A DNA stretch of 64,000 bases, from assembly GCA_951802195.1 (NCBI GenBank), contig OX637627.1, positions 1,178,001 to 1,242,000 on the forward strand. Reading direction: 5' to 3'. The translations under genes were made by a program, and so were the position numbers. This stretch comes from Tausonia pullulans. Taxonomy: Eukaryota; Basidiomycota; Tremellomycetes; Cystofilobasidiales; Mrakiaceae. Shown here in pieces: positions 22,705-33,717 of this stretch (the stretch's first letter is position 1; every line of letters begins with the position of its first letter). The notes under the pieces are model-generated. The model was not told the origin of the DNA and ran no database searches. It saw nothing but the letters and a program-made list of their open reading frames with translations.

Positions 22705-22922
22705 CGTGGGCGAGATCAAACAGCGGGGTTCTGGCGGATATGGGAGGAGGGGAGGCCGCAGAGAGGTGAGAAGGAGTGCCGGCGAGACAGAAGGAAGGCA
22801 GAGCAGGTGGTCGTCGCCGCTCAACTCGCCGCTGCGTCGAAGCGGCGAACGCCCGCGCTGGACTCGACAGCATCGCGCTCTGGCCCACAGCCACCACCGC
22901 CTCAGCAGACCCATACAGCAAC
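22705..22922. promoter_or_regulatory. shared divergent 5' region of COA3 and CHMP1/DID2
   Basis: Only 218 bp separate the two start codons, the tightest divergent pair in the window. No individual element assigned. Confidence 0.5.
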
Positions 22923-24112
22923 ATGAGCGCCCTCGAGAGTCAGTCCTTCCCTCTTCAGTCTCCTCGCTCCCCGCTTGCATGGAAGTGCGCTGAACCTTCA
23001 CGCGCATGCATAGAGAGCCTCTTCCAGCTCAAGGTCCGTTCAAGCCACCCGGCCCAGCTCATCGTCCTTCGCCTTCGCCCGGTCTCTAATGATCCACAGC
23101 CCTTCCTCGCAGTTTACCGCAAAGTCCCTTCAGCGACAGTCGAAGAAAGCTCAGAAGGACGAAAACCTTGAGAAGGCCAAGCTCAAGAAGGTTCGTCGGT
23201 CGTCATCGCCATCGTGGTTGCGCCTCGCCTAGCTTCGGCCGGCCACGAGACGCGTTTGCTGCTGCTGACCGCGGTCCACTCGCTTCCCCTGCCTTCCTCA
23301 GGCTCTGACCCAGGGTAACACCGAGGGTGCGAGGATATACGCGTCAAACGCGATCCGTAAGAAGAACGAGTGCCTCAACCTCCTCAGGCTTGCGTCCCGG
23401 ATCGATGCCGTCGCGAGCCGCGTTGAGACGGCTGTGACGATGAAGCAGGTGCGTCGGCTTTTTTAATAGAGACTTGGATATGGACACTGATATCAGAACG
23501 CGCATGTAGGTGACCGGATCGATGGCGTCCGTGGTCAAGGGCATGGACAAGGCGATGTGAGTAGGGCGGCGCGCTCTCTGTGATGCGCATAAACGCGATG
23601 TTCCACTCCTGACTGAATGCTCCCTCATGCACACAGGGAGAACATGAACCTCGAGCGGGTCTGTCTTCTGTCTTGTCCCCAGGCCGACCTCGCGCGCTGC
23701 TACCACGTGACACCCACTCACTAACGCGTGTCCCCTTCAGATTTCCCTCGTCATGGACAAGTTTGAGACTCAATTCACGGATCTCGATGTCCAAACATCC
23801 TACATGGAGGACACTATGTCCTCGACGACGGCCACGACGACCCCGCAGGACCAGGTCGACCTCCTCATGAACCAAGTCGCCGACGAGGCCGGCCTTGAGG
23901 TCCAGCATGAGCTCATGGGCAAGCAGGCCGTCGAAGGGACGCCTGTTCCCGAGCAGATGGAGACGAGCAAACCTATCGGGGAAGAGGATGACCGGCTAGC
24001 GGACCGGTAGGCAACCTGGACATGCGTCCCTTTGATTCGCGACTTCGGCTGACGAAAGGACGGCTTGTCTGCTCTTTCTCACAGGCTGAGGGCTCTTCGG
24101 CCCGCCACATAA
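22923..24112 (+). CDS. DID2: ESCRT-III-associated protein CHMP1 / DID2 (Vps46)
   Basis: Regulates ESCRT-III disassembly by recruiting Vps4, acting on endosomal membranes in multivesicular-body sorting (family knowledge). Splicing restores the canonical start: a 16-nt coding exon (22923-22938, MSALE plus one base) and a 20-nt exon (23014-23033) give MSALEKSLFQLK, then [80 protein letters not shown], and the acidic tail with [10 protein letters not shown] final exon adds LRALRPAT, completing the MIT-interacting motif (DRLADRLRALR) that binds Vps4. Stop 24110-24112. About 206 residues, the normal family length. Eight exons. Confidence 0.95.
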
Positions 24113-24432
24113 GCAAGGGGAGACATCTATCGGATTTTGAGTCTCTAATTGAATCCTCAGGCCAGGCCGTGGCGAGGGAGCGAATCTCTCATTTTTCTCT
24201 TTCAGTGACGGCCAGGTTGGTTGTTTTGTGATTCTCGTTTGTTTTTCTTCACCGTCCCTTGGTCGTCCCTACCCCCTTAGATTTGTCCTGACGTCGGTCC
24301 GGCTCCGACGTTTAGCTCGCTCTCCTAGTTAGTCCACGTCTGTTCCTCCCTCGTTTGTCCTTTCGCCCTCCTATATCCTCCCCTCGCGCGATCTTTGTTC
24401 TGTACACACAAATTGCATCCCCATTTCCCTCC
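24113..24432. other. convergent 3' region of DID2 and WD40 gene
   Basis: 320 bp of T- and C-rich sequence between two stop codons. Probably the two 3' UTRs; no gene seen. Confidence 0.5.
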
Positions 24433-25977
24433 TCACAAGTCCCAAACCTCTACTCGTCCCTCCCCGAGCTCGTCGATCCCTCCAATGATGACCCTCGACC
24501 CTCCCTCGTCGCCACTCTGAACGACCGTAAAGGCCGTGCATTTCCGGATGGCCGCCGTCGACCAGGTCCTCATGGGCTTCAGGTCAAGCTCGACTTTCCC
24601 TCCTGCTGCCATCTTCGAAGAAAGCCCGAAGACGGTGATCGTCCCGAGATGCGTCAGGGTGACGAGGCTCGGCATCGCCGCCTGGGTTGGCAGGAACGCC
24701 ACTCCGACGACAGGCCCCATTGCCACCTCCGCCCGCGCGATCCGTCCTTCTTGGAGACCTCTCCAGCGGCCTTTGAGCCGCTTCTTGCGGTCCTTCTCGC
24801 TCTCGCCCGGTGGGGCAGCAGAGGAAGAGACCCAAACGCCACCGTCGGCCGTTCCAATGCAGATCAGCGGCTCGCCGGAGACAGTGTCCATCGTGGAAGC
24901 GAGGGAAACAGGGAACGACGGCGACATGGACGGGGCGGCGGTGGGGCTTGAGGAGGGCGGTGGGGGAGTGAGATGAAAGGTGTCGAGGAGGGAGCCAGTG
25001 GCGGAGGACCAGAGGCGGGCGGTTGAGTCGTAGCCCGTAGATATGACTGTCGGGAGGGAGCGCGACGGGTCAGATATCAGGGGTGTCTTGAATGGACAGA
25101 GTAAAAAAACACGCACGATCTGAACGACCGGCGAGGAAGGAGATGGACCCGACGATCTGGAGCGGAGAGAAAGAAACAATGCGTCGGCGAAAGCTTAGAG
25201 CAAAGGATAAAGAGAAGACGAACATTGGTGTGCTTTCCCTTCATCCAGGTCTTGACGCCCGTGTCGAGGTTGACTGTCCATCCGTACAAGATCCAAGGCT
25301 CAGTCCTCTAATATTGCAACTGACTGAGACAACGGCGCACGACTCACCGACACCCAGCCTTCCTTCATCGCCGCACCACCCGAGCACCTTTCCGTCCTTG
25401 CTAAGAGTAAGATCGTTGACCTCGTCCGAGGAGAGCTCGATTGTCCGAAGGACGGCGGCGTTGAATGGGCGAAGGAAGGGTGTCCTATCGAGTCGGACGA
25501 GGTGGGCCTGAGTTGAAAGGAAAACGTCAGCGAGACGCGTGACAGGGACTTGAAAGGGCTCACGTTCTGTCCGCATGCAAGCCAGACTTCGCCCCAGCCG
25601 CCCTCATGCTCCTTCTCTCCGTTGCTCTTCTCCTCCTCTTCCGACCGTGCAAACACGAGCGCGGCGACCTCGCTTGGGAGACCGACGATGGCGCAGAGTG
25701 GCCGTGCCGTCGCCAAATCATGTAGTCGAAGCGAGTGGTCCTCTGTGCATATCCGCAGGGCGTCCGATGGCCATCAGTAAATGCTCGTCCCCTCGGGTAG
25801 TCGTGACCGGACGGGCTAGCCGATAAGCGCATGAGCCGGAGCGAGTCGAGGCGGGGCTACCAACTGACCGGACGCGGTGAGGAGGAGGTCCGACGAGGCC
25901 GGGTGGACGGCTGCCGCGGTAACCTCCTTGGGCGTCTTGAGCGTCGTCTGGGGTTGAGCAGGGGTTGTGTGCGGCAT
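24433..25977 (-). CDS. WD40-repeat protein, WDR53-like
   Basis: Start at 25977 gives MPHTTPAQPQTTLKTPKEVT. Exons read TAAAVHPASSDLLLTASG, DHSLRLHDLATARPLCAIVG, EVWLACGQNV, LSSDEVNDLTLSKDGKVLGW, CGDEGRLGVVDLDTGVKTWM, KGKHTNIVGSISFLAGRSDR, VISTGYDSTARLWSSATGSL, then a longer C-terminal exon with ICIGTADGGVWV, GPVVGVAFLP, LVTLTHLGTITVFG and IIGGIDELGEGRVEVWDL, stop 24433-24435. These are degenerate WD40 blades. The order (negative control-like E-x-N-x-L block, then hot K-H-x-NIVGSISF and CGYD-x-x-x-RLW) resembles animal WDR53, a WD40 protein reported with the DDB1-CUL4 ligase. The WDR53 assignment is an inference from layout; a WD40 propeller is certain. Shares a 255-bp 5' region with ARG2. Confidence 0.75.
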
Positions 25978-26232
25978 CAGACGAGAGCGTCGTAGTTGTA
26001 GGGCAGAAGAGGCAAGCAATGGTCCAACTTCGGCTCGAGGTCAAGGTCCGTTCGCACGGCGCGTCGAGGAAAGAGGCGCTCGTAGACAGGAGGGAGCGAA
26101 TCAGTCAGTCTTTCTCTCCTTATCCGAGCCCTCCGCCAACACCACCCACAACACCAACACATACAACACAGGCCTACATACTGCCCTCGTAGCTTACTCG
26201 CTCACTCAGACAGCGCGCTTGTAGACGGGCCC
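25978..26232. promoter_or_regulatory. shared divergent 5' region of WD40 gene and ARG2
   Basis: 255 bp between start codons. No upstream arginine-attenuator ORF could be established here by eye. No element assigned. Confidence 0.4.
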
Positions 26233-28494
26233 ATGATCAGGACAGCCTCCTCCGTTGCGGGGGTCATCGCTGCCACTTCGACCTCCGCGACCTCCTTCGC
26301 TTGGGTGAGCGTCTCTTAGACCTGCCTGAGGAGTACAGCTCCAGAGGTCGTTGAAGGCGCACCAGCATCTGACCTCACTCGTTGGGTCCCTTCTCTCGGC
26401 GCTAGGCGGCGTCGGTGTCCCGACGGGCCCGTTCGTCGACGCCTCCGCGGAATGACTCGTCAGAGGGCGACGAAGGATCTTATGACACCAATGTCCGTTG
26501 CTTCAGTGGTTCAACAGAAGGCGAATTCTGACCAGGAGGGTTATCTGCAGGACTTCATCATCTCGCTCCTTGGAGCAAAGCCGACGGTTCGCGATTCGCG
26601 GTCGTACCTTGCCAAGTTTGGCGCACCGGCGCCCAAGAAGGGAGCAGTTGCGAAAGCTCGGTCGAGCATCTTGGCGCCATCTTCTTCCCAGACTCAGTCT
26701 TCTTCCTCATCTACATCAGCATCGTCTGCCACCTCGACCTCCACCAACGCCCTCGTCACGTCCTTTCTCAGCGAGGCGCACGCCGCGGTCGTCAAGATCC
26801 AAGGCCCCTTCACGGATCGCCAGCTCGAGTCCATCTGCCGTGGCATGGCGTACCTTCAGAAGCTCGGCCTCGTCAGCGTCATTGTTGTCGACCGCGACGA
26901 TTGGACCGGGAGTACCGACGATGACGGAATTCCAACCACCATGAGCCCGCGCGAGCAGCGTGAAGCGGCGCTCCGAGACATGGAGCGCGTTGTCGACGTC
27001 CTCGTCAGGCTTGGATCTGAAGCCCGCCCGATCCTGCAGACGACCGCTTGGAGGCGCCAGTCGGGAGAAATTGTTGTCGGCCGGGACGAACTCGACGCTA
27101 TCCGGAGCGCCGTTCTTGCGCGCGAGATCCCGGTCGTTCCGCCGCTTGCGATGGAGCTCGTTGAGGGCGGTGGCGTTCGGACGCTTCGGGTCGACGCGAA
27201 TGATATCGTCAAGGCGCTTGTCCAGAGCATGGTCGAGGCAGGCCAGGAGGCCAAGAGGGAGAAGGCGGCAGAGGTTCTGGTCGCTGCTAACGACGGAAAG
27301 GCGATGTCCTCGAGCGACTCGTCAAAAGCTATCGCGGGCTCCACGTCTTCGTCCTCCTCAGCAGAAGGCGAGCTGGCTCTTCCGCCGAAGCCTCCGCCGC
27401 TTGACTTGACACCGGTCCGCATCATGATCATCAACCGGGAGGGTGGCATCCCGTCGTATGCCCGACAGGGCCTCCCCCATCTCACCATCAACCTGTCGTC
27501 CGAGTACAGCTTCATAAACTCGACGTTTCTCCCTTCTTGGACCTCCTCCCACCCGACTTCACTCGCCAACCTCTCGCTCGCCAACACGTGCCTCAGTCTC
27601 ATGCCCTCCTCTTCCTCAGCCGTCATCGTCTCGCACCGGTCTCCCCGGGCGCTCATCGCCAACCTCATCACCAACAAGCCCGCCCATTCGCCCTCTCTCC
27701 CACACGCCCTCCTTGACTCAACCGGCCGTGTCACCCGCGACACGCCAACTCTCATTCGGCTCGGTGTTCCCATCCGTATCTTTCGTGACATCCGGGGCGT
27801 CGACCGCCGCAAGCTCACGCATCTCCTCGAGATGTCGTTCGGCCGCAAGCTCTCCGCCGACGCCTTCTACTCCCGTCTCGAGCGGACGCTTGACTTCGTG
27901 ATAGTGGCTGGCGACTATGTCGGCGCTGCCATTGTCACCAACGAGACACTCCCTTCCTCCAATGAGCCCCCAGTATGTTACCTCGACAAGTTTGCTGTCC
28001 TGCCTTCGAATCAAGGCGATGGAACGGTCGACTTCCTCTGGTCTGCCCTTCGAGATGAATCTTTCGGCGCCTCGCTCCCATCGGCACTCAACCCAACGCC
28101 AGGATCCCTCACAAACCCTTCTTCATCGTCCTCGGCCGGGTCAGACTCGACAATTCTCTCGACAGCGTCGTCCCGCGCGGCGGAGGTTCGGCCTGGCGAC
28201 AGGGGGAGGGACCTTGTCTGGAGGAGCAGGGGCGATAACCCGGTCAACAAATGGTACTTTGAACGCAGCAGCGGGTTCATCCGTCTCGGTGAAGGCAAAG
28301 GCTGGACGCTTTTCTGGTGTGATCGGGAAGTCCCGAGAGAGTACAGCGAGGCTTCTGAGGGAGGCGCAGGGGGGTGGGGGGGTGTTGTAGGAGGCGCAGG
28401 CGAGCAGGACGAGGGCGGGAGTGGAAGGGATGTCGGCAGGCTCAAGCGATGGGAGGAGGTCGTGGGACCCATACCAAGCGTGTGGGCGGATTGA
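26233..28494 (+). CDS. ARG2: amino-acid N-acetyltransferase (N-acetylglutamate synthase), mitochondrial
   Basis: Makes N-acetylglutamate from acetyl-CoA and glutamate, the first step of ornithine/arginine synthesis in mitochondria, in complex with NAG kinase in fungi (family knowledge). The long exon holds [20 protein letters not shown] and SYLAKFG (typical start of the fungal family), a vestigial amino-acid-kinase domain with [20 protein letters not shown], and a C-terminal GNAT domain with [54 protein letters not shown] and the signature [20 protein letters not shown]. Stop 28492-28494. The N-terminus is less sure: ATG at 26233 ([20 protein letters not shown]) plus an exon from 26406 gives a good presequence but needs a 25-nt excision (26493-26517) to enter the long frame. 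Otherwise translation may start at the Met at 26452. Confidence 0.93.
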
Positions 28495-29068
28495 GCTTGA
28501 ATGATGGGATCCACAATCATGTGTACGAGTGACAAGAAAGGAGGGTTTCTGTGACCGAATGGCGAGTCACAGAGAAGGACAAAGCGCTCAGTTTCAGTAT
28601 GGGTCCGCGTCTCCGAGGCCCCCGAGTGACTCCCTGTAACCAGGTCACGAGAGAGCCACGAGCTGACGTGTCAGAGAAAGGAGCAGAGAATGTAACCGGG
28701 CGGAGCCGGTGACAGATTCCCCAGGTTCAATCAGGCAGAGCGAGAAGACATTGACCTGTGACGAGCGTAATCATTTTTCTCCCGATTGACGCATACACCG
28801 GCTTCGCTTTGATCCAGGTGTGCCTCTTCTCCTGGCTGGTTGCCCGTTGGGGATAGTGGCAAATAGTCAAGCGTCCCCGGGCAAGACTGACGCATATGAG
28901 GACACTGTACTGAACTTGACAGACAGGCCAGTCCGCCCGAGGCCCCACAAAGTTCCGCGCTGCCCTCTCGTTTGAGAACGCGTCCTTTGTTCCTCTCGCC
29001 CGTTGCCTCCTCCAACGGCCAACGTGCTGCTTGCTGCCGGATCTCCCACCACCAATAACGCCTTCATC
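28495..29068. other. intergenic region upstream of O-fucosyltransferase-like gene
   Basis: 574 bp holding the ARG2 3' UTR and the promoter of the next plus-strand gene. A GGTTCAATC string near 28726 looks like a tRNA B box but no clover-leaf can be drawn around it. Confidence 0.45.
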
Positions 29069-32000
29069 ATGACCTCAGCCTCCGATTCCAGCTCTTTTCC
29101 ATTGCTCCTCCCGGTATCAACCCCCGGCCGACCACCCTCGCCTTCCCGCGACCGCCCCGGACGTCCTCACCACCACGCCTCGCGACCTCCGGCTCGCTCT
29201 ATCCGACAACACATCCGGAGAGCAGCCTTCCAGGCACTCAAGTGGGACCCGAGCCCCGGCGCCCTCGCGGTGACGTTCTTCGCCGGCCTCATTCTCCTCG
29301 CTCTTTCAGCCCACGCGCTCTTCCCCACCTTCCGTCCGGGGTCGTACGCGCCGAGCCACCTGTCCAGTTGGCGACCACCGACTCGCTGGACGCCGTCGGA
29401 CCTCTATCCCTCGAATCCCGGGCCATCGCCGAGTCTCTGGGAGTGCGAGCAGGCCTGGCGAGACCAGCCCCTCGGCCACCCTTCCGCTGTCCCCCCGGGT
29501 GCAGGCGGCGGAGGTGGGTTCGCCGGGCACGAACATGACGTGCAAGAGAGTGGCGAACGCGGCTACTTCAGTCTCGAGGACGAAATCCGACAGGGCAAGA
29601 CGAGAAAAGAGGCTCTATCGAAGATGCTTAACAGTACAAAGGGATATTACGCTCGCGACTGGCCCAAGTGAGTGTCATTCTGCCAGCGCATGAGCACTCG
29701 CTACCCAACTAAGGCCCTCGTGCAATCGACCGAACTTGCGTATTCGCAGATGGCTTGGCTGTTAGTCCCTCATCTCTTTTCTCCGTCGTTCTTGATTTCA
29801 AGCCTAACTTATATTCTTCCGTCGACAGGGAACAACATGCGCTGTGAGTCACCTGTCAAAAGAAAATTTGCAGCTGGATAAAATTGACACGTTTCATCCT
29901 TAGACATTATTGAGGCCTCCGCTCTCCACGCTCAGCTCCTCAACCGGACACTAGTCATCCCGACGTACCTTTACGCACGCTCCTGCGAGTTTGAGCTGTC
30001 AACCTGCGAAGGTGAGGGAGCGCAGACTCACTCGTTCGCAAGAGCTCTCAGGCTGACGAATTGAACGGGTCCAGCCTTCGCGACGATGGTGAACCGAGGC
30101 GACGCGATGAGCACGGACGAGTGGCGCAAGGAACCGTGAGTCCCTCAGATCCTTCTCTCCAGATATGAACGACTGATATCAAGATGACTTCACAGGTTTG
30201 AGAAGCAGATGGGCTGGATGATCCCGATAGAGGTGCTATCCTTGCCCATTCTTCTGCCTCGCCCGCGCTTCTGTGCTGAAATATAAGCCCACTCTCTCAG
30301 CTCATGCTCGACGTTTCGCTCCTCCGTCGAGTCCACCCCATCATGACGATCGCCGACTACCTGCTCCTTCACGACCTTCCAGCCGACCTTGAGAACAAGC
30401 GCGGCGATTGGGACCGTACCGGTTATCACCCGGGAGGAAGCTCGACACTCTATGTCATCGGGAACGCCAACTACGACAATGACATCGTTCGCGTCGACCG
30501 AATGCCCGAGAGCTTCCCGAGTATTGAATGGTCGGCGCTGGACACGGGCCTCGGCAAAATGATCCGCGACGGACTCGATTGGACGGACCGGATCCGCAAC
30601 TGGGACGAGGTCGTACGGGCGGCGAGGGACACTGGCTTGGATATTCCGGACGCGCTGCTGGAGGGCGAACTGGCGAGGGTCGGAGTCTACCCGCTCCGGA
30701 CGTGGCAAGGCTCGTGAGTGGCTACGAGCTCTCGCCCTCTTTTTTCCAATCCTCGGTTTCAAAGACTCATTTCCACTCTACCAGTGTCGGAATGGACTTT
30801 GTCCGGACTGTCGTGGAACCGGTGAAGCAGGCCGCTTTGGCGGAGAAGATGCATGGCTTCTGGGATGACTTCCATCATGTCAACGCGGAGGTGCGCTTTC
30901 TGTCTTGCCCGTGAATAGCGGTTTTGCTAGACCCTTGACACTTAAACTTTGTCCAGGTGCTTCTGCTTGAGGGCGAGACCCATCCGGGTCGCAAGCCTGT
31001 CAGTCCTCTCCTCGACGTCTTGCCACCGGACCGCGCTTCTGCGCTGACTCGCCTTTGACACACAGGGAGCACTACGTTTCACCTCCCAGCAGCCGGCCGA
31101 TGACTTTGCTCAACTCACCATCTTCAACGTCCACCCCCCGCAGATGATTCTGACGCTGTCAGCTCGTCTCGATCAGCGGATGCGAGGCAAGGTCGGCGGG
31201 AGGATGTGGGCATCGGCCCACATGCGGCGAGGGGTGCGTGTCTCTCTCATCTCTTAACAATCGCATTGACACATGGAGTACTGACAACGCTGCACGCTCC
31301 CTCTTTCTTCTTAAGGACTTCGTCACGGCCGGCTGGGTCATGGAAAACGACGGCTACTCACACTTTGAGCGCATCCAAGATCGAATTACCAAGGGCCAGG
31401 AGTACGTGATCGCAACAAGTCGCTTTGCTCTGCGCCATGTGATTGTTGATGCTCCCTCTTAGGCTCGTCCGCTCCATTAAACAGTCAGGTGTCGTCGAGC
31501 GATATCCTGTGCCAGGTGTCACCCTGACAGAGGACTACGCGCTCTACGAGGCGCCGATAGTTGGAGACAGGTACGTCCTCGCGTCTGATGCTCAGCAACT
31601 CTCGGGCTGGATCTAACCACCTCTTGTTTCATTTGTGCTAGTTTCTTCATCGCCGTGAGTCCGCGTCCGAGCTTGCTTGACCACGCTCAGCCACTCACCA
31701 TCTGGCATTTTGCAGACCGATGAGCGCAACGCTACGCTCATTGAGCATATGAAGAAAAACGGCGCCATCCTCATCGGTGACCTTCTCACAGCCGAGGACC
31801 GAAGGGATCTAGCCGCTTGGCCGCTCATCTTCTCAGACGTCCTCGGCCTGCTTGAGCAGACCTTGTTGGCGAGGTCGGCGTACTTTTACGGTGCGTCGTC
31901 TCTGTTCGAAGCGTTGTCGCCCAACTGAGCGTGGAATGATCCTTTCTCCATTCTCATAGGTCACGCAATGAGCTCGGTCTCCGGCGGCGCTCAGAACTAC

Positions 32001-32180
32001 CGGGCCCTGTTTGGTACGTTGACTGACGGCCCCCATCTTGCTGGCCATCGCTAACCTAGCCATTATCTTGCTTGATCTAGGCAAAGACCCACGCACGACC
32101 CTCAGTACGTTTCATCCTCTGCAATACAGAAATGCCCGGACGCTAACCTGCCACGTCTTGCTGTCTCTCCAGTCGACTAG
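29069..32180 (+). CDS. O-fucosyltransferase-like type II membrane glycosyltransferase
   Basis: Start at 29069 gives MTSASDSSSFPLLLPVSTPG, a Pro/Arg/Ser-rich cytoplasmic tail, then one membrane anchor LAVTFFAGLILLALSAHALF at about residues 70-90 and a luminal stem: type II topology of Golgi/ER glycosyltransferases. Many short exons follow: IIEASALHAQLLNRTLVIPT, YLYARSCEFELSTCE, FEKQMGWMIPIELMLDVSLL, DRTGYHPGGSSTLYVIGNAN, LEGETHPGRKP, and the key block GGRMWASAHMRRGDFVTAGW. It resembles the V/A-H-x-RRGD loop of the protein O-fucosyltransferase and related GDP-fucose families. Then TLTEDYALYEAP, SFFIATDERNATLIEHMKK, YGHAMSSVSGGAQNYRALFG, ending KDPRTTLID, stop 32178-32180. The family is inferred from topology and HMRRGD; donor sugar and acceptor are unknown. 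About 13 exons. Confidence 0.7.
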
Positions 32181-32333
32181 GCGTGTCTCACTCAATCTCC
32201 TTGCATCATATATTATCTCGTTAGAGCGTGTTGCTGCTCTGGGGTTTTTTTATGACGTCTCGTTACATACTTCCACAAATCTCTACACTGTATCACAATG
32301 CACACTCTCTCCTAGCTCCCGACTACCCCTCAT

Positions 32334-33361
32334 TCAGAGCTCCTCCGACAGTGCTACCGCGCGCCCCTTGCCCTTGCCGACATATGTCACCTCGTCGTCG
32401 TTGTTGTCGGCAACGTCGAGGTTCGGTAGCGGAGGGAGGTAAACGGCGCCGCCGAGCGTCTCGGAGTACTCAACCTCCTCGTCGTCGATCGAGGGCACCT
32501 TGACTGAGACGGGATTCCAGTCTGAAGTTGGGAGTGTAAGCACGAGAACCGGGATACGCACGCCCTAAGAACCCATTCCCACCTGAGGATTGAGAGTCAC
32601 GAAATTGCTGGAGAAACGACGTCAGCGCGTGCTTCACCTAGAGACGCAATTGCGCTAGGAGCAGCATAATGGATCACTCTAGATCTTCAAACTTACAAGG
32701 AAGAACGACTCCCTAAATCGAGAAGGGTTGCACGTTAGCTTGGGCGGCACCAACGAACGATTCATGTGCGCGACAGACAGGACGAGAGGGCGACTCACCA
32801 TCCACGCCCGACGACGGCACCGACCGTCGTAGCACCTCCCTTATCGACCGGGTAGTATTTGTTCTCGTCCGTCGTGTCTCGTCGGACAATACGCAGGAGA
32901 GACTCATCCGTCACGAGCGGCGATCCCTCTCGGTCGGCGAGCGCTAACGGCGGAAGGATGAGCGACGGGAGCGTGGAGAGCTGAGTCGACTCTGGATAGT
33001 CCGTGACATCGGGCGGCGTTAGAACATGTACTGAGGGGCATACAGGAAGGCGAGCTCTCACTGGGGAGCGTGAGAAGGATGCTGGTCTTGTCGAACAAGA
33101 TGGCAACCTGGACGAGATCTTGAGGCGGCTGGAAGAGCTCCACGAGAGTCGTGGACGCGATGGTCAGGAGCTTGATTTGGAGAGCGTCTCTTCCGGCCTA
33201 GCTGACCATGATGGCTTTGAACAGCGATGGAGAAGATGCGGCTGGAGGCGAGTGTATTAAGCGTCACCGAGGGAGGGGGGTGGTTGAAGGTTGCGGCGAG
33301 GAAGAGGATCTGACGCGTCGTGCCTCTCCAAGCTCGTCGCTTGCGTGCTGTTGTTCCTCAT
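32334..33361 (-). CDS. unrecognised protein
   Basis: A coherent exon chain on the minus strand. Proposed start at 33361 (MRNNSTQATSLERHD) joined to LDALQIKLLTIASTTLVELF, QPPQDLVQVAILFDKTSILL, then HVLTPPDVTDYPESTQLSTL, LPPLALADREGSPLVTDESL, RIVRRDTTDENKYYPVDKGG, short exons around ESFFL and NFVTLNPQ, and the last exon DWNPVSVKVPSIDDEEVEYS, ETLGGAVYLPPLPNLDVADN and EVTYVGKGKG. Stop 32334-32336. The first junction needs an acceptor CCGGAAGAG and is uncertain. No signal peptide, membrane segment or known motif is seen. An acidic C-terminus and short Leu-rich helix-like start are all that can be said. It is divergent from the alpha/beta hydrolase with 356 bp between start codons. Confidence 0.45.
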
Positions 33362-33717
33362 AGCGATGCATCATCACATCCTCTCGTCCTCCTTGCAAAT
33401 TTTGACGAAGCAAAGCCCACTTCTCGGATGATCGTTCCGAGCCCAGAGTGGCACAGCAAATGGCCATCACATGGCTAGCCACCCGACATTGCTGCGAATA
33501 TACGATCACTACCGCAATATCGACTTGAGGTCACGCCTAATTAGGCCACTCTTACAGTCCATCCCGACTACTGAGAACGCGACAACCCTTGGACGGCGGC
33601 TAGGGAGGATGAGCCAAGGTTGGCGATCCGGCATCAGTCAGCGCCGATTTCCGGGACATCGAGATCGCTTGGCTTGTCCCTCCTCTTTCCCACCAACCAC
33701 CACCTTTTTCACTCAAG
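33362..33717. promoter_or_regulatory. probable shared divergent 5' region
   Basis: 356 bp between the proposed start of the unrecognised minus-strand gene and the alpha/beta hydrolase start. Depends on the weak start call on the left. No element assigned. Confidence 0.35.

Noticed and set aside
28700-28760. GGTTCAATC string resembling a tRNA B box
   Set aside because: No matching T-stem, anticodon arm or A box around it.
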